A stretch of DNA of 48,186 bases from an uncultured beta proteobacterium (GTDB lineage: Bacteria > Pseudomonadota > Gammaproteobacteria > Burkholderiales > Burkholderiaceae_C), in assembly GCA_903839085.1 (NCBI GenBank), contig CAIMBE010000155.1, positions 1-48,186 of the forward strand. The letters are read 5' to 3'. Below the pieces are notes generated by a model. The model ran no database searches. It was not told the origin of the DNA and was given only the letters and a program-made list of their open reading frames with translations. A program made the position numbers and the translations under genes. The first letter of the stretch is position 1. Each line of letters starts with the position of its first letter. This document shows, piece after piece, positions 9,768-18,488 of this stretch.

Positions 9768-10805
9768 TCACGCCGGCACCTCGATCCTGACCTGGTACAC
9801 GCCCTCCTTGAGCGTGCTGTGAAACTGGCACTCGACGTCGTGCAGCAGCTTGAGCCGCTGGCGCACGTTGTCAAGTGCCAGCCCGCTGCCGGCCTCGCCC
9901 TGACCCGCGGGCACGGTATTGATGACCTTGATCACGACCCGCGAAGCGCGGCGCTCGGTCGAGATCCTGAGCTGCGCGCCCAGGTCGCTCGGCTCCACGC
10001 CATGCCGGACCGCGTTCTCCAGCAGGGGCTGCAACAGCAGCGGCGGCAAGCGGGCGCCGCCGGCATCGGCATCGATCGCCCAGACCACCCGGATCCGGTC
10101 GCCGAAACGCACCTGCTCGATCGCCAGATAACGCTGGGCCAGCGCGATTTCATCGGCCAGGGTGACCGACTCGCCCTGCTCCGCCAGCGCGTGGCGGAAC
10201 AGGTCGCTCAGGTCTTCAAGCAGCGCCTCGGCCCGCTCCGGCTCGGCGCGCACCAGGGCCACCGCGCTGTTGAGCGTATTGAACAGAAAGTGGGGCCGAA
10301 TGCGCGATTGCAGTTCGCTCAGGCGCGCCCGTGTGTCGGCCGGCGCCTTGCTGCGCTCACGCCACACCAGGGCCGCCACCAGCAGCGCCGCCAGCAGCGC
10401 GCCGGCCGCCGCGCCGGCCAGCCACGGCGCGGCATGCTGCAAGCCCACCAGGTCGAGCACGGCGCAGGCGCTCAGGCCGGCAACGGCGCCCAGCGCCACG
10501 GCCAGCACCTGCTGCGCCGGGGCCGGCAGGCGCGCCAGCACATTCTTCAGGCCGCAGACGCCGATCAGCCACGCCAGCGTGGCGGGCAGGGCGCCGCCCG
10601 TCAGAAGCGACACGCGCGCCAGCCAGTCAAGAAAACCGGACGCGCCAAACAGGGCGCTCACGGCCAGCACCAGTTCAACAAACAGCACCGCGCGCAGCGC
10701 CACACCCACGTGGCAGGCATCAAAGAGCGGCGCCGGCCTGGCAGCCGCCCGGGCAGGCTCGGAGGCCAGTTCCTGGAAGGCCGATAAAATTTGCGGGTCG
10801 TTCAT
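9768..10805 (-). CDS. Sensor histidine kinase, LytS/AlgZ type
   Basis: 345-aa membrane kinase. Several hydrophobic helices occupy about residues 45-165 with no large periplasmic domain. The His_kinase domain begins [18 protein letters not shown], where the His of RPHFLFN is the phosphorylation site. The ATPase part shows [17 protein letters not shown] (N box) and [13 protein letters not shown] (G box). It sits directly upstream of the LytTR regulator, so phosphotransfer between them is the natural inference. It is divergent from argH with 107 bp between starts. The signal is unknown; multi-helix sensors of this kind often sense the membrane or small hydrophobic signals. Confidence 0.9.
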   Translation of the reverse strand: MNDPQILSAFQELASEPARAAARPAPLFDACHVGVALRAVLFVELVLAVSALFGASGFLDWLARVSLLTGGALPATLAWLIGVCGLKNVLARLPAPAQQVLAVALGAVAGLSACAVLDLVGLQHAAPWLAGAAAGALLAALLVAALVWRERSKAPADTRARLSELQSRIRPHFLFNTLNSAVALVRAEPERAEALLEDLSDLFRHALAEQGESVTLADEIALAQRYLAIEQVRFGDRIRVVWAIDADAGGARLPPLLLQPLLENAVRHGVEPSDLGAQLRISTERRASRVVIKVINTVPAGQGEAGSGLALDNVRQRLKLLHDVECQFHSTLKEGVYQVRIEVPA

Positions 10806-10912
10806 TCAGAATCGGGGCGTATGCTTGGGTTGCAGGTCCGATTATTGATGATCCGTGGCCCGCAAGCCAATCCCGCCCGCAGCCCGCTCTTTGCAAGCCC
10901 GAGTCCAATCGC

Positions 10913-12364
10913 ATGACACACAATCAATTTGACAAAAAGTCCGAGGCCTGGTCGGCCCTCTTCTCTGAACCGATGAGCGATCTGGTCAAGCGCTACACCG
11001 CCAGCGTTTTCTTTGACAAGCGCCTGTGGCAGGCCGACATTGCGGGCTCGCTGGCGCATGCGCAGATGCTGGCGGCGCAGAACATTATCAGCGCCGCGGA
11101 CCGCGACGCCATTGAGCGCGGCCTGGCCGCGGTGGCGGCGGAGATCGAGGCCGGCCAGTTTGAGTGGAAGCTCGACCTCGAGGACGTGCACCTCAATATC
11201 GAGGCGCGGCTGACGCAGCTGGTGGGCGATGCCGGCAAGCGCCTGCATACCGGTCGCTCGCGCAACGACCAGGTGGCGACCGATGTGCGGCTGTGGCTGC
11301 GCGGCGAAATTGATCTGATCGGCGGCCTGCTCGCCGATCTGCAGCGGGCGCTGCTCGATGTCGCCGAGAAAAATGCCGATGCCATCCTGCCGGGCTTCAC
11401 CCATCTGCAGGTGGCGCAACCGATCAGCTTCGGCCACCACCTGCTGGCCTATGTGGAGATGTTCAGCCGCGATGGCGAGCGCATGAGCGAGGTGCGCCAG
11501 CGCACCAACCGGCTGCCGCTGGGCGCGGCGGCGCTGGCCGGCACCAGCTATCCGCTGGACCGCGAGCACGTTGCCAGGACGCTGGGCATGGTCGATGACC
11601 AGGGCCGGCCCCAGCTTTGCCAGAACTCGCTGGACGCCGTCAGCGACCGCGATTTCGCCGTCGAGTTCAGCGCCGCCGCCGCGCTGTGCATGGTGCACAT
11701 CAGCCGCTTCAGCGAAGAGCTGGTTTTGTGGATGAGCCAGAACTTTGGTTTTGTCAGGATCGCCGACCGCTTCACCACCGGCAGTTCGATCATGCCGCAG
11801 AAGAAAAACCCGGACGTGCCGGAACTGGCGCGCGGCAAGACCGGGCGCGTGGTCGGCCACCTGATGGGTCTGCTGACCCTCATGAAGGGCCAGCCGCTGG
11901 CCTACAACAAGGACAACCAGGAGGACAAGGAGCCCCTGTTCGACAGCGTCGACACGCTGAAGGACACGCTGCGCATCTTCTGCGAGATGGTGGGCGGTCA
12001 GCTCAACCCCGCGAGCGGGCTCAAGGAGGGCGGCATCAGCGTCAACACGCAGCGCATGGAGGACGCCGCGCGCAAGGGCTACGCCACCGCCACCGATCTG
12101 GCCGACTATCTGGTCCGACGCGGCCTGGCCTTTCGCGACGCCCATGAGATCGTCGCGCAAGCGGTCAAGGCGGCGATCGCGCAGGAGCTCGATTTGTCCG
12201 ATCTGCCGCTGGAGGTCCTGCAGCAGTTCAGCCCGAGGATCGACCAGGACGTCTATCAGGTGCTGGGCCTGCGCGGCGCGCTCGAGGCGCGCGACATCCT
12301 GGGCGGCACCGCGCCGCGGCAGGTGCGGGCGCAGATTGCGCGGCATCGGGCGCGGCTGGGCTGA
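10913..12364 (+). CDS. argH: Argininosuccinate lyase
   Basis: Last enzyme of arginine biosynthesis, splitting argininosuccinate to arginine and fumarate. 483 aa, the usual length. I start at ATG 10913 ([13 protein letters not shown]) since upstream in-frame sequence has no family similarity. Motifs include [46 protein letters not shown] and the superfamily signature [16 protein letters not shown], whose Ser-containing loop carries the catalytic Ser. DNEEDKE-like [14 protein letters not shown] also fits. It is divergent from the histidine kinase gene and convergent with the acyl-CoA synthetase gene (63 bp apart). Confidence 0.97.
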   Translation: MTHNQFDKKSEAWSALFSEPMSDLVKRYTASVFFDKRLWQADIAGSLAHAQMLAAQNIISAADRDAIERGLAAVAAEIEAGQFEWKLDLEDVHLNIEARLTQLVGDAGKRLHTGRSRNDQVATDVRLWLRGEIDLIGGLLADLQRALLDVAEKNADAILPGFTHLQVAQPISFGHHLLAYVEMFSRDGERMSEVRQRTNRLPLGAAALAGTSYPLDREHVARTLGMVDDQGRPQLCQNSLDAVSDRDFAVEFSAAAALCMVHISRFSEELVLWMSQNFGFVRIADRFTTGSSIMPQKKNPDVPELARGKTGRVVGHLMGLLTLMKGQPLAYNKDNQEDKEPLFDSVDTLKDTLRIFCEMVGGQLNPASGLKEGGISVNTQRMEDAARKGYATATDLADYLVRRGLAFRDAHEIVAQAVKAAIAQELDLSDLPLEVLQQFSPRIDQDVYQVLGLRGALEARDILGGTAPRQVRAQIARHRARLG

Positions 12365-12427
12365 GGCGAGCGGCGTCGGTGCGTGAGCCGCGGGCCGCAG
12401 CAGCGGTCGACCCTGCAGCGCGGCAGC

Positions 12428-14143
12428 TCAAATGCTCGACTCGCCCTTGGCCGCAAGCTGGCGCAACTCGGGCTTGTAGATCTTGCCGACCAAGGTCATC
12501 GGCATGGTCGGCAACACCGTGACGCAGCGCGGGCGTGCCGGCGGCTCGTCGACGCGTTCGCGGACAAACGCCAGCAACTCGCTTTCCGAGGCCACGGCAC
12601 CGGGCAGCAGCGTCACAAACACCACCGGCAACTCGCCGGCATAGGCATCGGGCGCGCCGACGGCAGCGCAGTGCTGCACGGCGGGGTGGGCTGCCATGGC
12701 ATCTTCGATCATTTTGGGGTCGATGTTGTGGCCGCTGCGGATGATCAGGTCCTTGGATCGCCCGCTGATGTGGAGCCGGCCCTCGCCGTCGAGCCAGCCC
12801 AGGTCGCCGGTGACCAGCCAGCCGTCCGCTGTGAAGGCGCGCGCGTTGTCTTGCGGGTCGACGAATCCGGAGAACAGGTTGGGCGACTTGAAGATCACCA
12901 TGCCCTGCTCGCCGCAGGGCATGTCGCGGTCGAGCGGATCACCGTGCGGATCCAGCGCCACGATGCGCAGCCGGGTATGCGGCAGCCTCAGGCCAACGCA
13001 ACCGGCTGGCGCCACCAGACCCGGCGGCGTGATGGTCGAGATGCCGGCCATTTCAGTCATGCCCAGGCTCTCGTGCACGTGCAAACCAAACAGGGCCTCG
13101 AAACGCCGGCCGAGTTCTGGCGACATCGGCGCGGCGCCCGTGCGGCAATAGCGCAGCGTCGAGATGTCGCTGCCAGCCAGCGGAACATTGGCCAGGGCAG
13201 CCAGCACCGTCGGCACTGCCGAGACCACGGTCGCGCGATAGCGTTCGACCAGGCGCCAGTAATTGGCGAGCACCTCGCGGTTCCGAAACAGGGCACTGGT
13301 CGGGATCACCACTTCGGAGCCGGCAGCCAGCGATGTCAGTGCACCCGGCAGCACGCCGGCGACGTGAAACAGCGGATAGCCGTTGATGACCACATCGGTC
13401 GGCAAGGTGCCCTGCATCTGAACGCAGACCCAGGCCGTGAAAACCTGCGCGCCATGGCTGTGTCGGGCCAGCTTGGGCGCGCCGGTGGTGCCGCCGGTAT
13501 GAAAGTAGGCCGCGATGTCTGCCGGCGCAATGGCGCGCTGGCTGATCAGGCGGTCAGAGGCTTGCAGCCCGCGCTGCTGCGAAAACTCCAGCACCCCCGC
13601 GGGTAGGACCGGCGCGACGGCCTCGTCGATCGGCGCAACCCGAAGCACGGTTTGAAGCGTCGGCACCTGGGTTCTGATGCGCATCGCCTTTGACCATATC
13701 CCCGCATCGTCGTCGGCGCCCCAGGCGAACAGCACTTTGGCCCGGCCGGCAGTCATCAGCGCGACCAGTTTCTCTTCGCTGAGCAAGGGGTTCAGCGGCT
13801 GCACGATGCCGGCGGCCTCGCCGCCCCAGAGCGCCAGGTGGTAGTCCAGGCAGCCCGGCAGCAGGACCGCGATCGCGTCATCGGCGCGCACACCCAGGCG
13901 GTGCAACAGGTTCGCGGTCTGGTGAATGCCGGCGAGCAGTTCGGCATAGGACCAGCGGATCGGCGCCTGCTCCGGGTCGGCCGAGCGCAGGAAGGTCAAT
14001 GCCGTCTTCTCGCCGAAGGTGCGGGCCGAGTGGCAGAAGATATCGTAGGTGCTGCGCTCTGTCAGCGCCTGATCGAGCGCTGTTTCCTCAAGGCGCCGGA
14101 CATCGCCCTGATTGAGAACCGCAAAGGTCGGATAAAAAGCCAT
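12428..14143 (-). CDS. AMP-dependent acyl-CoA synthetase
   Basis: 571-aa member of the ANL superfamily, which activates a carboxylate as acyl-AMP and transfers it to CoA. The ATP-binding loop is YFHTGGTTGAPKLARHSH (from residue 213), then GYPLFHVAG, the A5-like motif HESLGMTEMAG, the TGDLGWLDGEGRLHISGRSK motif, and the C-terminal catalytic Lys in LVGKIYKPEL. There is no signal peptide. It is related to medium/long-chain or cyclic-acid ligases, but I cannot name the substrate. The neighbours (MAPEG, CBS) do not define a pathway. Minus strand, ending 63 bp from argH. Confidence 0.88.
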   Translation of the reverse strand: MAFYPTFAVLNQGDVRRLEETALDQALTERSTYDIFCHSARTFGEKTALTFLRSADPEQAPIRWSYAELLAGIHQTANLLHRLGVRADDAIAVLLPGCLDYHLALWGGEAAGIVQPLNPLLSEEKLVALMTAGRAKVLFAWGADDDAGIWSKAMRIRTQVPTLQTVLRVAPIDEAVAPVLPAGVLEFSQQRGLQASDRLISQRAIAPADIAAYFHTGGTTGAPKLARHSHGAQVFTAWVCVQMQGTLPTDVVINGYPLFHVAGVLPGALTSLAAGSEVVIPTSALFRNREVLANYWRLVERYRATVVSAVPTVLAALANVPLAGSDISTLRYCRTGAAPMSPELGRRFEALFGLHVHESLGMTEMAGISTITPPGLVAPAGCVGLRLPHTRLRIVALDPHGDPLDRDMPCGEQGMVIFKSPNLFSGFVDPQDNARAFTADGWLVTGDLGWLDGEGRLHISGRSKDLIIRSGHNIDPKMIEDAMAAHPAVQHCAAVGAPDAYAGELPVVFVTLLPGAVASESELLAFVRERVDEPPARPRCVTVLPTMPMTLVGKIYKPELRQLAAKGESSI

Positions 14144-14204
14144 GCGGCATGGTAGCCGTTCTGGCTGCCGGGCGCGCGACGCTCCCGGTCTGCGGGGCCG
14201 CGCC

Positions 14205-14597
14205 TCAGGCCATCGCCAGGATGGCGATGCTGGTGACCAGCCCGGCGCCCCAGATCAGGCTGCGCAGCGTGCCCTGATTCGCCAGATACGCGGCGACATA
14301 GGCGAGCCGGATGGCGATGAAGAGCATGGCCAGGGTGTCGATACGCCCCTGCTCGGCATGCGACTGCTGGGCCAGCACCACGGCCGCGATGAAAAGCGGC
14401 AGGGCCTCGAAACCGTTGTTCTGCGCCGCCACGGCGCGCGCGCGCCAGCCGGTCTGATGGGAAGCCCACTCACGCGGCTGCCGGTTGTCGTAGCCGCCTT
14501 CTTTTCGGGACCGGCGTGCCGTGCTGGCCTTGGCCAGCCCAGCGGTCAGAACCGGCAGCACGCAGGCCGCCACGATGCACCAATTTGCAATTGTCAT
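14205..14597 (-). CDS. MAPEG family membrane protein
   Basis: 130-aa, four-helix membrane protein of the MAPEG family (membrane-associated proteins in eicosanoid and glutathione metabolism). Helices lie at about residues 3-22, 63-80, 88-105 and 112-129. The conserved NR-P-REWASHQTGWRARAVAAQ-NGFEALPLF section is the family hallmark, matching the bacterial MAPEG subgroup. The start at ATG 14597 has a good ribosome site (GGAGG, 7 nt away). Bacterial members are often of unknown substrate; some may conjugate glutathione. It lies 61 bp downstream of the acyl-CoA synthetase start, on the same strand. Confidence 0.88.
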   Translation of the reverse strand: MTIANWCIVAACVLPVLTAGLAKASTARRSRKEGGYDNRQPREWASHQTGWRARAVAAQNNGFEALPLFIAAVVLAQQSHAEQGRIDTLAMLFIAIRLAYVAAYLANQGTLRSLIWGAGLVTSIAILAMA

Positions 14598-14660
14598 ATC
14601 TGATCCTCCGCCGGCATTGTGACCTGATTCGGCCCTGATGACCGTCAACGGCCAGCGCCG

Positions 14661-15089
14661 TCAGCCCTGCCGGTAGTGCGTGCGCCGCCGTTCTTCCCAG
14701 ACGAACTCCTCGAGATCAGGATCCATCGCGTTGCGCGATGAAACGACGCCAATCGCGCGGCCATTCTCAACCACCGGTATGTGGCGGAAGCCGTTCTCAT
14801 GCATCAGCACCAGGGCGTGGCCGTATGTTTTCTCGGGATCCAGGGTGATCGGGTCAGGGGTCATCACGTCCCGCAACAGCGTCTTCACAGGATCGAGTCC
14901 TAGCGCAATCACGCGAAACACCGCATCGCGCTCGGTAAAGATGCCGATCAGATTGCCATCCGCGATGATCAGAACCGCGCCCACGTTCCTCGTTTTCATC
15001 ATCCTCGATGCGTCGTCGACGGTCTGGTCGGGCGTCGCTGTGAGGAATTTGTTCGGTTCCATCACCTTTTTGATCGTCTGATTAAACAT
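14661..15089 (-). CDS. CBS-domain-pair protein
   Basis: 142-aa soluble protein made of two CBS motifs and nothing else. The first covers about residues 8-60 (VMEPNKFLTATPDQTVDDA ... GIFTERD), the second about 73-125 (VMTPDPITLDPEKTYGHAL ... HIPVVENGRAIGVVSSRN). CBS pairs bind adenine nucleotides and usually regulate a partner protein; here no partner is obvious. I start at ATG 15089 (MFNQTIKK), where the conserved fold begins. It stands on the minus strand, downstream of the TonB receptor gene's 3' end by about 100 bp and upstream of the MAPEG gene. Confidence 0.88.
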   Translation of the reverse strand: MFNQTIKKVMEPNKFLTATPDQTVDDASRMMKTRNVGAVLIIADGNLIGIFTERDAVFRVIALGLDPVKTLLRDVMTPDPITLDPEKTYGHALVLMHENGFRHIPVVENGRAIGVVSSRNAMDPDLEEFVWEERRRTHYRQG

Positions 15090-15190
15090 GGCATCTCGTT
15101 GGTCGTTATGGTCTTGTCTGGCACGAACGGGCTCGCCGCCCCATCGCAATTGTCACATTTTGACGATTTTTGCGCCTGCGGGATTTTGCA

Positions 15191-17494
15191 TCAAAAATCC
15201 GCCACCAGGGACAAATTCAAGTACCGTCCAGGCTGGGTGTAGGCATCCACTGCGCTGGAGTTGGCGGCCAGGCCCTGCACGTCAGACCAGCGCCAGTATT
15301 TCTTGTCGCTCAGGTTGACCACCCCGACATTGGCCCGCAGGTCCCGGCGCAGACGCCATTGCAGATGCAGGTCCAGGGTCGTCACCGCCGGCAGCGTGAA
15401 CTGTTCGATCCGGGGCGGATTCACCGGTTTGGGCAGGTAGGGACTGTCGAGTTCGCTTGCGGTCTTGGCCGCGTGATGGGTGGCGTCGAGCCGCAGGTCC
15501 CACTGCGGCGTCGCCACCTTCAGTCCAAACCCCAACTTGGCCGGATCGATCGAGTTCAGCGGCAGACCGCTCGACCGGTCGACGCCGCGCGTCCGCCCGT
15601 AAAAGAACGGCGTGCTGACGAGGGCGCCAGCGACCGCGCCCCAATCCGCGGCACCCTTGAACTCGAAACCGTTCATCCTCGCGCTGTCAACATTGACGGT
15701 CTGAAACAGCAGGGGGTCGCCCGCCACGCCGGTGCCGCCGAGCGGCTTCTTGTCGACGATCAGCTGATAATAGTTTCCGGCGAAAACAGCCAGGTCGAGG
15801 CTGACGCGATCCAGGTGGAGGCGCGCGCCAAGTTCCAGGCTCTTGCTGGTTTCGGGTTTCAGGTCCGGATTGGCCAGCAGCGTCACAAAGGTCGTGGGTG
15901 TCGGGTTCTCGGTGAACCCGTTGACCTGCGCGCCGTTGGGCGCGCGAAACCCGCTGGCGTAGTTGCCAAACAACCGCCACTGGGGCGACCACTGGTACAG
16001 AACGCCCAGTTTGGGCGACACATTGGAGCCCGAGAGCGACTTGCCGGGTGTCGGCGCCGGCGGCGAAAAGCCATCCTGGCTCAGGACGTCCAGGGCAAAA
16101 CGCTCCAGGCGCAGGCCCGGCGTGACGCTCCAGCGCGCGTCGCTGAGCTCGCTCTGCGCGTACAGCGCGGCACTGCTGTCGCGCGTGTCCGGAAAGTATT
16201 TCTTTGGCACGTACCTGGGCAGTGTCGCCGGGTCGGAACCGTCGAACCAGCTGGTGACGTCGGTGCGCGCGTAGTCCATGCCATAGGTGATCCTGTGCGA
16301 CCATTGGCTCGACAGCGCCAGCGTCTTGTCAGCCTGCAGGCCGAGCTGCAGGGCGCGCTCGCCATAGGCGGTCTCGCGCACGCGCAGGCCGGCGTCGTTG
16401 CGCAGCGTATGGCCGTTCTCCTGGACGGCGCTGTTTTGCACGCTCAACACCGTCTGCAATCGATCGAACCAGGGGCCATCAGGCATGTAGCTCGCGTGCC
16501 AGGCCAGGCGCTCACGCTGCAGCACCTTGCTGGCGCTTTCATCGACCACCGATGCCGCGACCAGCGGCGCCTTGGCGCGGCTCGAGAGCAGTTCGACGTC
16601 GGAGTTCTTCTGCACATACTCGAGGCTCAGCACATGCTTCTGCGAGGCCTCGGGGCGCAGCACCAGTTTTCCCAGCAAGGAGGCGCCCCGGTCAGCCTGC
16701 GGGTTGGGCGTGGTCCGATCCACATTGGCGCTGTCATTGGTTCCCATGCTGGCCAGACCGGCGGCGCGCGTCGCCGTGCCCGTCAACAGCCACTGCAGGC
16801 TTGGGTCGACGCCGGTCGCCAGCGTCGCTGCCAGCGTGAGCCCGTGATCGTCCCCGCTGGAACTCAGCGCCAGTCTGCCAGCAGAGACCTTGAGGCCGCC
16901 ATCGCCCTTGCGCAGGAAGTCGGCTGGCTCCTGGGTGATGAAGTTGACCAGGCCGGCCAGGGCGTCGGACCCGTACAGGACCGAGCTCGGCCCGCGCACC
17001 AGTTCAACCTGCTTGAGCAGTTCGAGCGACAGGGTATCGCGGCCGAACGCGTTGTTGCCATTGACGTAGCTGCGCGGCAGGCGCACGCCGTCAACCAGCA
17101 TCAGCACCCGATTGCCATCCTGGCCGCGCACATTGAATCCCGCGTTGCCGTCGCGACCGGTCGGGTTGCCCGCTCCGGTCACCGTGAAGCGCGAGGGCGC
17201 ACGCTTGACCGATACGTTGGCCCAGCCGTTGGCCATGTCGCGGATGTCGCCGATCTGGCCGGCTTCCAGATTGGCGGCGTTCAGCACCTCCGTCGACAGC
17301 GGAAGATCATCGCGGAGTTGTTCGTTGCGCGAACCGCTCACCACGACGGTCTGCAGCGCCGCCAGAACCTCCGCCGCGGCGCTCTGCGCGCAGGCATCGG
17401 ACGCGGCGCTGATGACAGCGCAAAACAGGAAGGTGATCGCGCACAGGCGATGGCCGGCGCTTGCCCCGGGGGCATGGGTGGTCTCGTGTTTCAT
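15191..17494 (-). CDS. TonB-dependent outer-membrane receptor, haem/haemoglobin type
   Basis: 767-aa outer-membrane receptor. A signal peptide is visible (hydrophobic stretch about 17-36, ending near DACAQS). The plug domain follows, with TVVVSGSRNEQ as a TonB-box-like start and NVRGQDGNRVLMLVDGVRLP and VELVRGPSSVLYGSDALAG as classical plug motifs. The long beta-barrel ends in Phe (LNLSLVADF). A FRAP box (GFRAPNGAQVNGF) and NPDLKPET (an NPNL-box variant) point to the haem/haemoglobin receptor group. An iron or haem supply role would suit the haem-rich respiratory genes that start 200 bp away on the other strand. The exact ligand cannot be read from sequence. No TonB/ExbBD genes are close. Confidence 0.88.
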   Translation of the reverse strand: MKHETTHAPGASAGHRLCAITFLFCAVISAASDACAQSAAAEVLAALQTVVVSGSRNEQLRDDLPLSTEVLNAANLEAGQIGDIRDMANGWANVSVKRAPSRFTVTGAGNPTGRDGNAGFNVRGQDGNRVLMLVDGVRLPRSYVNGNNAFGRDTLSLELLKQVELVRGPSSVLYGSDALAGLVNFITQEPADFLRKGDGGLKVSAGRLALSSSGDDHGLTLAATLATGVDPSLQWLLTGTATRAAGLASMGTNDSANVDRTTPNPQADRGASLLGKLVLRPEASQKHVLSLEYVQKNSDVELLSSRAKAPLVAASVVDESASKVLQRERLAWHASYMPDGPWFDRLQTVLSVQNSAVQENGHTLRNDAGLRVRETAYGERALQLGLQADKTLALSSQWSHRITYGMDYARTDVTSWFDGSDPATLPRYVPKKYFPDTRDSSAALYAQSELSDARWSVTPGLRLERFALDVLSQDGFSPPAPTPGKSLSGSNVSPKLGVLYQWSPQWRLFGNYASGFRAPNGAQVNGFTENPTPTTFVTLLANPDLKPETSKSLELGARLHLDRVSLDLAVFAGNYYQLIVDKKPLGGTGVAGDPLLFQTVNVDSARMNGFEFKGAADWGAVAGALVSTPFFYGRTRGVDRSSGLPLNSIDPAKLGFGLKVATPQWDLRLDATHHAAKTASELDSPYLPKPVNPPRIEQFTLPAVTTLDLHLQWRLRRDLRANVGVVNLSDKKYWRWSDVQGLAANSSAVDAYTQPGRYLNLSLVADF

Positions 17495-17692
17495 TCAAAA
17501 AAACAGTAGTCTGAAGCGAGGCCGAATGCTAGCGCATGAAGTGCCGTCGAGTCGCTGGCCAAACCGTGCGTCGCCCGGTTTTTCCGGTCTACCTGCAAAT
17601 TTCTTAAGCCAAATGAAGGAACTCAGGCCTGCTTTGAGACAAAGTCCTCACCACTCGCGCCTCGCCGCGTTTTTATTATTTCAGGAGACTCC

Positions 17693-17866
17693 ATGTCGCA
17701 AAACAATCCGTCCGACGCCACGCATGATTCAGGCGAACCGGTTCCGTTCATGCAGCAGTTGCTGGACAACCCGTTCATTCTGCTTTTTCTCGGCGTCATG
17801 GTGCCCATGCTGGTCTATACGCTGTGGGGCGTGATCGACATCCTCACCGTGCCGCTGGCCAAGTAA
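17693..17866 (+). CDS. 57-aa single-helix membrane peptide, putative small subunit of the downstream oxidase-like complex
   Basis: Short gene with a clean ribosome site (AGGAG, about 6 nt before ATG 17693). The protein has a polar N-terminus (MSQNNPSDATHDSGEPVPF) and one hydrophobic helix at about residues 26-46 (PFILLFLGVMVPMLVYTLWG), ending VPLAK. It precedes the CuA subunit gene by 51 bp, where ba3-type oxidases of other bacteria carry a tiny subunit IIa (CbaD) or similar. I see no enzymatic motif. Role as a structural subunit is inferred from position, size and topology. It begins the long plus-strand cluster and is the best candidate for the first translated gene of the operon. Confidence 0.75.
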   Translation: MSQNNPSDATHDSGEPVPFMQQLLDNPFILLFLGVMVPMLVYTLWGVIDILTVPLAK

Positions 17867-17917
17867 CCGTCGTTCCCCGACCCCCGATTCAAACGCGCAT
17901 AAAAGGAGACACTCACA

Positions 17918-18478
17918 ATGAGCGCCATATTGCCCCCTGCTGAACGACTCTGGTGGAAGCATCCGCTGGACCGTGTTGAAGGTACCTGGATCGTCATCGC
18001 GCTGGTATGGTGCCTGACGATGTTTGCCATGATGATTGGCTGGCACATCTGGGGTAAGCAAAACCTCTCGACCGAAACCTATAAGACCACGCCCGACAAG
18101 TTCACGCAAAAGGCGCAGGCGGTGGTGGACAAGTACACCGTGCGCACCGAGACCTACAAGAACGCGGGCGGTCAGGAAGAGAAGATTCCGGTCGTCGCAC
18201 CGCCAGCCGGCAGCGATGTCTATCTGGTTGCGCGCCTGTGGAATTTCTGGCCCATCATCGAACTCGAGAAGGACAAGACCTATCGCCTGCACATCACGTC
18301 GCTGGACTACAACCACGGCTTCTCCCTGCAGCCGGCCAACATCAACATCCAGATCGTGCCGGGCTACGAGCATGTGGTGAAGGTCACGCCGAACCAGGCC
18401 GGCACCTACTCGGTTGTCTGCAATGAATACTGCGGCATCAACCACCACACCATGGTAAGTCGTATTTACGTGAAATAA
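17918..18478 (+). CDS. Haem-copper oxidase/NO reductase subunit II with CuA site
   Basis: 186-aa membrane-anchored cupredoxin. It has one N-terminal helix (about residues 22-44), a charged linker (50-95), and a C-terminal CuA domain. All CuA ligands are visible: His133 (DYNHGFS) and the motif CNEYCGINHHTM with Cys168, Glu170, Cys172, His176 and Met179. It accepts electrons from a cytochrome c and passes them to subunit I. The single helix and short size resemble ba3/B-family subunit II rather than the two-helix aa3 type. The stop lies 10 bp before the ATG of subunit I, and a ribosome site overlaps the stop. In a NO-reducing reading this would be the NorS-like subunit. Confidence 0.9.
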   Translation: MSAILPPAERLWWKHPLDRVEGTWIVIALVWCLTMFAMMIGWHIWGKQNLSTETYKTTPDKFTQKAQAVVDKYTVRTETYKNAGGQEEKIPVVAPPAGSDVYLVARLWNFWPIIELEKDKTYRLHITSLDYNHGFSLQPANINIQIVPGYEHVVKVTPNQAGTYSVVCNEYCGINHHTMVSRIYVK

Positions 18479-18488
18479 GGTGGCACAG

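Noticed and set aside
15170-17509. A 779-codon open frame antisense to the TonB receptor
   Set aside because: Composition is typical of antisense GC-rich frames, and the receptor gene on the other strand has a signal peptide, plug, barrel and terminal Phe.
17632-17644. CTTTGAGACAAAG dyad as an FNR/Dnr box before the oxidase-like cluster
   Set aside because: The half-site spacing (3 bp) and sequence do not fit TTGAT-N4-ATCAA; it could be chance. No supporting promoter elements were found.
17674-17679. TATTAT as a -10 element before the 57-aa gene
   Set aside because: It would start transcription inside the ribosome site, which is inconsistent with the clear AGGAG used for translation.
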